Below, piece by piece: positions 16,380-23,234 of a stretch of DNA of 64,000 nt. The position numbers and the translations under genes were made by a program. Each line of letters starts with the position of its first letter. Position 1 is the first letter of the stretch. The notes beneath the pieces are model-generated. The model was not told the DNA's origin and ran no database searches. It was given only the letters and a program-made list of their open reading frames with translations. This DNA comes from CAZJLP01 sp964546955 (GTDB lineage Bacteria; Verrucomicrobiota; Verrucomicrobiia; Opitutales; Opitutaceae): contig CAZJLP010000015.1 of the NCBI GenBank assembly GCA_964546955.1, positions 1 through 64,000 on the forward strand, written 5' to 3'.

Positions 16380-16802
16380 ATGACATTGCATTCTTCATCT
16401 GGCGCGGTCGGATTTTTTCCGGGGATTGTGACCGCGCGCTTTTATGAGACGTGGGATTTTTACACCGCGATCCTGGGATTCCGCACGATTTCCGAACGCG
16501 ACTGCCATGTGCAGCTGGTGCACCCACAGGGCGCGCAACTCGGCATTCTCCGCCATGAAACCGATGGGCTCCACGCCGAGCTTATCAGCGCGATCGAGGG
16601 CCGCGGCTTTTGGTTCACGCTCGAGTTGGAGGACTATGACGGGGAGTGTTCACGCCTCCGCCAGGCGGGAATTCATCTTGAGTCGTTGCCGGCGCAGCCG
16701 TCATCCGATGCCCGCCAATGCGTTGTTCGCGATCCCAACGGAATCCTGATTTGCCTTCTGGAAAAATCTTCCGTCGCGACAGCGGACGTGGCAATGGGAT
16801 AG
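16380..16802 (+). CDS. VOC (glyoxalase/dioxygenase superfamily) protein
   Basis: The 140-residue single-domain VOC protein has two beta-alpha-beta-beta-beta repeats: FYETWDFYTAILGFRTISE, then GFWFTLELEDYDGECSRL, then VVRDPNGILICLLEKS. The DPNG turn and the final Leu-Glu pair are typical of the superfamily. The usual metal His in the first strand is not obvious (IVTARFYET), so it may be a binding protein and not an enzyme. It follows the WYL regulator gene by 80 bp on the same strand and has its own strong ribosome site. Confidence 0.8.
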   Translation: MTLHSSSGAVGFFPGIVTARFYETWDFYTAILGFRTISERDCHVQLVHPQGAQLGILRHETDGLHAELISAIEGRGFWFTLELEDYDGECSRLRQAGIHLESLPAQPSSDARQCVVRDPNGILICLLEKSSVATADVAMG

Positions 16803-16811
16803 CGGGCGCCT

Positions 16812-16828
16812 GCCGCGCTTAGCGCGGC
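16812..16828. terminator. Short perfect hairpin between convergent genes
   Basis: GCCGCGC-TTA-GCGCGGC forms a 7-bp GC stem (8 bp with the flanking T/A) with a 3-nt loop. It lies between the VOC stop and the lactonase stop codon, which it overlaps. No T tract follows on either strand, so terminator function is uncertain. Confidence 0.3.
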
Positions 16829-17955
16829 ATGAACAACACGCAGACCGGCATGGGAATCTTCGCTTCGTGTCCGGTCTTGGTTAGTTTTCCAGTGACCGCG
16901 TCGCAGCGGAAAACAACCAGATTGTCGGTGTCCCGGCTCGCACACACGAGCCAGTTGCCGTCGTCGCTCAGCGCGAAATTGCGGGGGTGTTTGCCGCCGC
17001 AGGGCACGTTTTCGACCAGCGAAAGCGTTCCCTTTTCCAAATCGCGCGCGAAGACGGTGAGGCTGTCATGCCCGCGATTTGACGTGTAAACAAAACGGCC
17101 ATTCGGATGCAGCCGAATCTCCGCCGCCGTATTCTGACCGGTGAAGCTCGTCGGCAGTCCGGCGATGGACTGGGCTTGCGTGAGCGTACCGGAGGCGGAA
17201 TCGTACGCGAAAACGGTCACTGAGGCGTCGAGCTCGTTCAGGACGTAGAAAAAGCGACCATCGGGGGCAAACTTACTGTGCCGCGGGCCGGTTCCCGCGG
17301 GTGCGATGGCAAACGGAGGTTCGTGCGCGGTAAGGCCACCTGGGTTGGTTCCAACGCGAAAAATGTACACGCGGTCGAGTCCGAGATCGCAGACGAGCGC
17401 GAACTTGTTGTCGGGAGAAAAGGTGACCGAATGCGCATGAGGCTTGTCCTGGCGCTTCGCATTCGGGCCGAGCTGGCCGGAATGTTTAAAGAAGGCGCTG
17501 CGCGGACCGAGCTTGCCGTCAGCTTCCAAGGGGAGCGCGCAGGTGTAGCCATCGCCATAGTTCACCGCGACGACCGTCTTCCCTGTCGCGTCGACCGCCA
17601 AGTGAGTCGTTCCGCCGCCGTCCGTGGGCTGCTGATTGAGGAAGCGGAGTTCCTCCGTGCCGGGCTCCACGCTAAAAGCGGTCACGCCTCCTTTGCCTTT
17701 TTCCGCCGGAGGGAGCAGTTCGCCCCCCGCGTAAAGTGTCTTTCCATTCGGATGAAGAACGAGGAAGGTCGGATTGCGCCCCTCCGCTGCGAGCTTCGGT
17801 TCGCTCAATGCTCCGGTCGTCAGATTGAGCCGAACCGAATAAATGCCGCGGCTGCCGCCTTCGCGGGTATAGGTTCCGATGTACATCAGCGCGTCGGCGG
17901 CCAGGGAGGGAAGCGAAGTCATGAGCAGAAGAGCGAGGGGGACGATGCGATGCAT
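16819..17955 (-). CDS. Exported lactonase-fold (YbhE/Pgl-like) beta-propeller protein
   Basis: The 378-residue protein starts at the ATG at 17955. Six extra upstream codons (from 17973) add nothing. A signal peptide (MHRIVPLALLLMTSLPSLAA) precedes the PF10282 lactonase domain, a seven-bladed propeller related to 6-phosphogluconolactonase Pgl. Landmarks are YIGTYTREGGSRGIY, HLAVDATGKTVVAVNYGDG, KPHAHSVTFSPDNKF, GTGPRHSKFAPDGRFFYVLN and TSNRGHDSLTVF. A signal peptide argues against the cytosolic pentose-phosphate role, and a periplasmic sugar-lactone hydrolase is more likely. It is monocistronic, convergent with the VOC gene. Confidence 0.85.
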   Translation of the reverse strand: MHRIVPLALLLMTSLPSLAADALMYIGTYTREGGSRGIYSVRLNLTTGALSEPKLAAEGRNPTFLVLHPNGKTLYAGGELLPPAEKGKGGVTAFSVEPGTEELRFLNQQPTDGGGTTHLAVDATGKTVVAVNYGDGYTCALPLEADGKLGPRSAFFKHSGQLGPNAKRQDKPHAHSVTFSPDNKFALVCDLGLDRVYIFRVGTNPGGLTAHEPPFAIAPAGTGPRHSKFAPDGRFFYVLNELDASVTVFAYDSASGTLTQAQSIAGLPTSFTGQNTAAEIRLHPNGRFVYTSNRGHDSLTVFARDLEKGTLSLVENVPCGGKHPRNFALSDDGNWLVCASRDTDNLVVFRCDAVTGKLTKTGHEAKIPMPVCVLFMPR

Positions 17956-18134
17956 GGATTCAGCCTGTGGCAAGTCCGTCCGTTGCCGACAGGAAACTTT
18001 GTCGGGAGTTCAATGGCCAAAGCGCTCCGCGCTCCGACAGCGTCTGCTGGACGAGTACAGCGCCCTCCGCGGGGTGAGCGACGGGAGATCGGCGCCGTGC
18101 CCCGAACTGGAGGCAAGCGCGGCACGTGAGCCCT

Positions 18135-18884
18135 TCAAGGCGTTTTCGTGGTCTGCGGAACGAATTTGAACTTTTGATTCGCGCGGACCAAGACCGGCTG
18201 CCCCTGACGGGTCGGTGGCTCGAACTGCCACTGCTGAATCGCATGGGCCGCGATTGCCCCGAGTGTGTCGTGCTGGGCATACGTGGCCACGGGCAGACGC
18301 GTGCGGCCGTTTTCGTCGACATAAAATTCCACGAACACGTCGCCGACGATGGATTTTTGGCTGAGCTCTTCCGGGTAAATCGGCTTCACCACGTGTTTCG
18401 CCTTCAGCGAGCGATCCAGTTCGCTCGGCGCGCACGGCGCGTAGGCATAGTGGTCGGGATCGGCCCGCGTGGCTTCCGCCTGCGTATTGACGGTGCGGTG
18501 AATGACGAGGACACCTTCCGTCTCGAAATTGAAACGCACTTCAGCGACCGCGCGCGCCGCCTGTCCATCGACCATGAGCGGATGAAATTCCCATTCCTTC
18601 ACCGCCGGCACCACGGCATCGGCGAACTCCTTGTGCGTGTAGCGTATCACCAGCAAGTCGACGACGCGTCCGCGCTCGTCGACATTGATGGCCACGGAAA
18701 CCTCACCGCGCGAGATGCCATCGTTCAGCATCCGCAGGGGGAAAACGGGTTTTACTTCTTTCGCGATAAGGAGCTTCGGAGCTTGAGGGACCGGAGCAGC
18801 GGACTCTTTGGGAGCGGCGAACGCGGGGGCGAGGAGCGCGATGATTGCTCCAAACGCAACAAACACACGAACGTTGGTTTTCAT
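18135..18884 (-). CDS. Periplasmic protein with two TonB C-terminal domains
   Basis: The 249-residue product starts MKTNVRVFVAFGAIIALLAP with signal cleavage after AFA. Two TonB_C-like domains follow, at about residues 35-120 (VKPVFPLRMLNDGISRGEV, with VNVDERGRVVDLLV represented by INVDERGRVVDL) and about 160-245 (VKPIYPEELSQKSIVGDVFV, YVDENGRTRLPV). Classical TonB has one such domain after a membrane anchor and proline-rich linker. Here both anchor and linker are missing, so it may not energise outer-membrane receptors. Verrucomicrobia carry many such proteins of unknown role. No transporter genes are nearby. Confidence 0.75.
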   Translation of the reverse strand: MKTNVRVFVAFGAIIALLAPAFAAPKESAAPVPQAPKLLIAKEVKPVFPLRMLNDGISRGEVSVAINVDERGRVVDLLVIRYTHKEFADAVVPAVKEWEFHPLMVDGQAARAVAEVRFNFETEGVLVIHRTVNTQAEATRADPDHYAYAPCAPSELDRSLKAKHVVKPIYPEELSQKSIVGDVFVEFYVDENGRTRLPVATYAQHDTLGAIAAHAIQQWQFEPPTRQGQPVLVRANQKFKFVPQTTKTP

Positions 18885-19020
18885 GCGGGGAAGGGGGGAA
18901 GATCCAATATACCACTATCGGCACAGATTGCCCTCTGCCGGCGCAAATTACAAACCTGCGCGGTGAAGGGATGTTTCCCTAAGTTATTCGCTATCGCCGG
19001 CTTCCGAATGTCTGACCTAC

Positions 19021-19977
19021 CTAGCGCAAGCGGGCGAAACTTGCCTTGAGAAGGTCGAGATCGGCCGCACCCTTTGTTTTTTCCCGGGCACGAGCGATCA
19101 GTTCGCTTTCCAGCCGGTTTTTCGTTGGGCGTTTTGTTTCGTAGAAGACTCCAAACGAGCCTGGCCATGCTTCCGTGGCCAATTTGTAGGCGGCCAATTC
19201 ATCCGATGGATCGTGGCGCTGAGCATCCTCGGGCGTGCCGTCATTCTTCTTCAATTCGACGGTCTTGAAGGCTCCGCCCTTGCGCGGATTAGCGGCGTCA
19301 AAAGAGCCGGCGAAAAACTCCACGCATTCCGAGAGAATTTCCACGACCGAAAAGCCGTCGTGCCTGGCCGCGCGCTCCATCATCTCGACCATGTGATTCA
19401 CCTGCGTCGCATGACTGCGCGCGATGAAGGTTGCCCCGCTGTTCAAGAGCGTACGCATCGGATTGATCGGCTGATCGATCGCGCCGGTGGGATCGGTTTT
19501 CGATTTAAAACCCAGCGGCGAAGTTGGAGACGTTTGTTTCTTCGTCAGTCCGTAGACAAAGTTGTCCATGATCACGTACGTCAGCCGGAAGTTCTTGCGC
19601 GCGGCGTGGACCAAGTGATTTCCGCCGATGGAAAACCCGTCTCCGTCTCCGCCGAAGACGAACACGTGAAGGTCGTCGCGCCCCAGGCTGATGGCCGAAG
19701 CGAAGGGCAGGGCGCGTCCGTGAATGTAGTGGCCGCCGTGTGAATTGACGAAATAAGGAAAACGGGACGAGCAGCCAATCCCCGCGAACGTCACGATATT
19801 CTCGTGCCGATACTGGAGCTTCTCCAGCACGCGATAAGAGGCGGCCAGCACGGCGAAGTCGCCGCAGCCGGGACACCACGTGGGATGGTCGGCGGTCAGC
19901 GCTTTCTTGGTGAGCGGGATGCGTGCCCCGTCGGCTGGCGTGGGCGCGGGGACGGCGGCGGGAGCAGGGGAGGACAT
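19021..19977 (-). CDS. korB: 2-oxoacid:ferredoxin oxidoreductase, beta subunit
   Basis: The 318-residue thiamine-diphosphate-binding subunit catalyses CoA-dependent oxidative decarboxylation of a 2-oxoacid (2-oxoglutarate or pyruvate) with ferredoxin. Seen: WCPGCGDF with Cys35 and Cys38, GIGCSSRFPYF, and the TPP/Mg motif GDGDGFSIGGN (110-120), then LTKKQTSPTSP. The CxxC Cys pair and a further Cys (GIGCS) can ligate the single 4Fe-4S cluster of small beta subunits. It lies 57 bp downstream of the alpha subunit gene and is surely cotranscribed with it. Substrate preference is uncertain; KorB fits better than PorB in the SPTSPLGF region. Confidence 0.88.
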   Translation of the reverse strand: MSSPAPAAVPAPTPADGARIPLTKKALTADHPTWCPGCGDFAVLAASYRVLEKLQYRHENIVTFAGIGCSSRFPYFVNSHGGHYIHGRALPFASAISLGRDDLHVFVFGGDGDGFSIGGNHLVHAARKNFRLTYVIMDNFVYGLTKKQTSPTSPLGFKSKTDPTGAIDQPINPMRTLLNSGATFIARSHATQVNHMVEMMERAARHDGFSVVEILSECVEFFAGSFDAANPRKGGAFKTVELKKNDGTPEDAQRHDPSDELAAYKLATEAWPGSFGVFYETKRPTKNRLESELIARAREKTKGAADLDLLKASFARLR

Positions 19978-20034
19978 GACGAAAGTGTTTGGGGTTGGCT
20001 GGACTCGAGGGATTTGGTCTCGGCGACTCGATGG

Positions 20035-21861
20035 TTAGGCGGGCGCGGTGCCGGCGAGGTGTCGTTGCACTCCCTCGACGATTTCTTTGACCCGGAAAGC
20101 GAGTCCGTCGGTTTTCGTGACGCTGCGGATGGCCGGATTTGCGTAGCGCGAACGAAGCAACGTGGCCAGCTGGCCGTAGCCGTAGAGGCCTTCGTCATTG
20201 ATTTCCGCCACGAGGATCCGCTTGTACCGCGCAAAAATCGGCTCGAGGCCCTCCGGCAGCGGATGCAGATGACGCAGGTGTATCTGCCCGGTCTTCACTC
20301 CCTCGGCGCGAAGCCGATTGACCGCCTCGCGAATGGGCCCGAACGTCGAGCACCAGCCGACGAGCAGCACCTCGCCCACATCGTCACCGTAAATTTCCGG
20401 CGTGGGGAGTGACCGCGCCAGTTGCTTCAGTTTCTCGCGGCGTTTCGCGGTCATCCTCGTATGCAAGGCGGGGCTCGCGGTCGGATGTCCGAGTTCGTCG
20501 TGCTCCAGGCCAGTCACGGTCGGATAGCTGGTCGCGATCTTGGTGCCCGGGGGGGCATGACGAGTGATTCGATCGAGCGGGTACGGCTTGAAGTCCGCCC
20601 CGCGCGGGGCCAGATCCGGTTTCGGATCGACCATGAGCTTGGCCAAATCCGGCTCTTCGAACGCTTCGATGCGCGTGGCCAGCGCCTGATCGGTGAGAAT
20701 GATGACAGGCGTGCTGTATTCCTTGGCGATGCGGCCGGCTTCGAGAGCGACGTAGAAGCAGTCTTCGACGTCTTTCGGCGCTAGCACCACGCGCGGGCTG
20801 TCGCCGTGGCTCCCATACAAGGCCTGCAAAAGATCGCTCTGCTCGATGTTCGTCGGCATTCCCGTGCTGGGGCCGCCGCGTTGAACGTTGATCACGATCA
20901 GCGGCATCTCCGACATCACCGCCCAGCCGAGTGCCTCCATCTTGAGCGACAAACCCGGACCGGAACTGCCCGTGACAGAAAGATGGCCTGCATAAGCGAA
21001 GCCCAGGGCATGCGAGACCGCTGCAAGCTCATCCTCCGCCTGGATGAAAATTCCGCCGTATTTCGGGAGTTCCGTGCGGAGCATTTCCATGATGGAAGAC
21101 CACGGCGTGATCGGGTACCCGGCGCCGTAACGCACGCCGGCGGCCAGAAGCCCGTATCCGAGCGCGGTGTTTCCATCGAGGGTCACCTGCGGACGCCCAT
21201 CGGTCGTGCGCGCTCGGTTCTCGAAGCGGTAGCAGTGGCCGAGCAGGGTTTCCACGGACATCCCATAACCCGCGTCGAACGCGAGCATCGCATTGCGGAC
21301 GATGTCCTCGCTGCGCCCGCCGAACCGTTCTTTCACGAGTGTGCGCAGCTTTTCCACGTCGAGGTTGAACACCCGGGCGAGAAGTCCGAGTACGAAAATA
21401 TTCTTGCCCTTGTCCTTGGAGGCGCCGCCGACGGCTTCGACCGTGCGGGCCGTGATCGGAATACCCAGCGCGGTAAAGCGCTTGTCGTCCGGATTCGGTT
21501 TCACGTGGTCGCTGTCGTAGAGGAGGATCCCGCCCGGCCGAAGGAAGTTGATGTGCGCGTCGTAACTGTGCTGGTAAAACGCGACCAAAAAATCCGCGTG
21601 ATCGCCCGCGGACAGGATTTCCCCGGTACCCATCCGCACTTGGAAAATGGACGGGCCGCCCGAGATGGTGGAGGGGATCGTCATGTAGGTCATGACGTCC
21701 TGGTCGCTTCGTCCGGCGAGGCGCGCGAGAAAACCACCGATCGTTTGAATTCCGTCCTGCGAGTTACCCGCGAGGCGTATCACCGCGTCGGGAACGGTCT
21801 GCACACTATCCGCACGACTGAGGGAGGGGTTCCCATCAGCCGGATAATTGGGGCTAACCAT
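20035..21861 (-). CDS. korA: 2-oxoacid:acceptor oxidoreductase, fused gamma-alpha subunit
   Basis: The 608-residue protein fuses the gamma domain (residues about 15-210, containing DHADFLVAFYQHSYDAH) to the alpha (pyrimidine-binding) domain (about 230-600). Alpha landmarks are GNTALGYGLLAAGVRYGAGY, PITPWSSIMEML, SVTGSSGPGLSLKMEALGWA and QRGGPSTGMPTNIEQSDLLQ (given in parts). This gamma-alpha arrangement is common in KorA proteins. With KorB it makes a two-gene enzyme that links the TCA cycle or pyruvate metabolism to reduced ferredoxin, which suggests anaerobic or microaerobic capacity. Start ATG at 21861. Confidence 0.9.
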   Translation of the reverse strand: MVSPNYPADGNPSLSRADSVQTVPDAVIRLAGNSQDGIQTIGGFLARLAGRSDQDVMTYMTIPSTISGGPSIFQVRMGTGEILSAGDHADFLVAFYQHSYDAHINFLRPGGILLYDSDHVKPNPDDKRFTALGIPITARTVEAVGGASKDKGKNIFVLGLLARVFNLDVEKLRTLVKERFGGRSEDIVRNAMLAFDAGYGMSVETLLGHCYRFENRARTTDGRPQVTLDGNTALGYGLLAAGVRYGAGYPITPWSSIMEMLRTELPKYGGIFIQAEDELAAVSHALGFAYAGHLSVTGSSGPGLSLKMEALGWAVMSEMPLIVINVQRGGPSTGMPTNIEQSDLLQALYGSHGDSPRVVLAPKDVEDCFYVALEAGRIAKEYSTPVIILTDQALATRIEAFEEPDLAKLMVDPKPDLAPRGADFKPYPLDRITRHAPPGTKIATSYPTVTGLEHDELGHPTASPALHTRMTAKRREKLKQLARSLPTPEIYGDDVGEVLLVGWCSTFGPIREAVNRLRAEGVKTGQIHLRHLHPLPEGLEPIFARYKRILVAEINDEGLYGYGQLATLLRSRYANPAIRSVTKTDGLAFRVKEIVEGVQRHLAGTAPA

Positions 21862-21985
21862 GGGAAGCCCAGAATGTCGTCAAAACGTTCAGTGTCAATG
21901 AACGGCGGGATGGATAATTTACCTTATGGCAGGCGGGCGGTGCTTAAGCTGAGCTAAACGTAGGGGCGAGGGAACTACACAGCGC

Positions 21986-23017
21986 TTACTGCTTCTTCAG
22001 CGTCTTGCCCGGGTTCCACGTCCCTTGCACCAGCAGGGTGTTCGGATTGTTCGTCAATCCGGTCTCGTTTTGCTCCAACAGCCCGACCAGCAAATCAACG
22101 GCCCGCGATCCCATCAAATCGGCCTGTTGATCAATGCCGCTGGTCGTTTCCGAAGGGCTCGACCCGCTGAGATTGACCAATCCGAGATCCCGTGGAATCT
22201 GCAGCCGCCAGCTCGTGATCCAGTCTCTCAGCGGCACCGGATGGTTCGAGATGATCACGTCCGGCTTGTGCTTTTCATACCAGGCGCGGACCACAGGTTC
22301 GGACCAATTATCGGAAACCAGGGCGGGCAACGTAGGATCATCGGGGGTCTCGGCCTGTTTGACCAAGAATGCGGCGAGCCACCGGAGCTGAACCTTCCGG
22401 TGCACCACGGCGTTGGTCGCAAAACCGATCCGCCGATAGCCAAGCGCCCGACACTTTTCGACCGCGACGAGCATGGCTCCGAAGTGGTCGTGCGATACCC
22501 GGTGGACGGGATTCGCGAAGGTCAGCCCCAATCCCACAGTGGAGAATTTGGTCCAGTCGAGATCGAGCAGGCCTTCGGGCTCCGGGTGGGGAGCAAGGAG
22601 CAAACCGTGGATATTCCGCGTGAGGAGGACTTCATTGAAGCGTCGCGCGGTCATCCCGCTTTCATGCATCCAAAATTCGTCGAGGCGAAACCCCTTCTGC
22701 TCGCCGCGCTGGCGCGCACCGCGGAGGAACCCGGTAAAGAGTGGCGACACCTTGCGCCAGCCGTCGCGGGTGTCGAACGCCGTCACGAATCCCAGCACCG
22801 GCGCATCGGTCGACTGTTTGCCCGAACGCCGGCGCTGCATGAGCGTGGCGATGTGCGGGTGGGGCCGATAGTTCAGCCGGTCTGCCGCGGCTTGGACTTC
22901 TTTTTTCGTTTCCGCCGGAATCAATGGGCTGTTGCGCAGACTGAGCGACACCGTCGAGACGTGCACTCCCGCGGCACGTGCGACATCGGCCATGGTGACA
23001 AAACGATCGCGGGGCAT
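21986..23017 (-). CDS. LacI-family transcriptional regulator
   Basis: The 343-residue regulator has an N-terminal LacI HTH and hinge (residues 7-55: MADVARAAGVHVSTVSLSLR, YRPHPHIATLMQRRR) and a periplasmic-binding-protein-like effector domain (about 65-335: VLGFVTAFDT, RRIGFATNAVV, NHPVPLRDWITSW). The hinge residues RPHPHIATLMQ are typical of a Verrucomicrobia-rich LacI subgroup, usually tied to carbohydrate use. No sugar-degradation gene is adjacent. The nearest candidates are ppdK (same strand, upstream) and korAB (downstream), so its regulon is unknown. Confidence 0.88.
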   Translation of the reverse strand: MPRDRFVTMADVARAAGVHVSTVSLSLRNSPLIPAETKKEVQAAADRLNYRPHPHIATLMQRRRSGKQSTDAPVLGFVTAFDTRDGWRKVSPLFTGFLRGARQRGEQKGFRLDEFWMHESGMTARRFNEVLLTRNIHGLLLAPHPEPEGLLDLDWTKFSTVGLGLTFANPVHRVSHDHFGAMLVAVEKCRALGYRRIGFATNAVVHRKVQLRWLAAFLVKQAETPDDPTLPALVSDNWSEPVVRAWYEKHKPDVIISNHPVPLRDWITSWRLQIPRDLGLVNLSGSSPSETTSGIDQQADLMGSRAVDLLVGLLEQNETGLTNNPNTLLVQGTWNPGKTLKKQ

Positions 23018-23081
23018 TCAACGATGTGAAAACATGAACGGTTGTGGATGGCAATCGCGTTTTAGAAAGTGCCGTGGGTTT

Positions 23082-23143
23082 ACGACCGCCTTTGATCGGT
23101 TTCGCTGGTTTACCGATCTACCCTAAGGCGGTCGTTTTCTTTT
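23082..23143 (+). terminator. Long perfect hairpin with T tail, plus-strand terminator
   Basis: ACGACCGCCTT (23082-23092) pairs perfectly with AAGGCGGTCGT (23125-23135). Inside, GATCGGT (23094-23100) pairs with ACCGATC (23112-23118) around an 11-nt loop. TTTTCTTTT follows at 23135-23143. The structure has the form of a strong intrinsic terminator reading left to right, yet no plus-strand gene precedes it. It may end a short RNA transcribed divergently from the LacI gene. Confidence 0.65.
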
Positions 23144-23175
23144 ATGGGCGGGGAAGGCCCGTGGCGACCGGGCAA

Positions 23176-23209
23176 CAAAAAGCCCCGCGCGACGATCGCG
23201 CGGGGCTCG
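23176..23209 (-). terminator. Intrinsic terminator of ppdK
   Basis: On the minus strand, AGCCCCGCGCG-ATCGT-CGCGCGGGGCT forms an 11-bp GC stem followed by TTTTTG. It lies 26 bp after the ppdK stop codon. Confidence 0.85.
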
Positions 23210-23234
23210 TTAAAAGCTTCGCTGCGGCTTGAAG

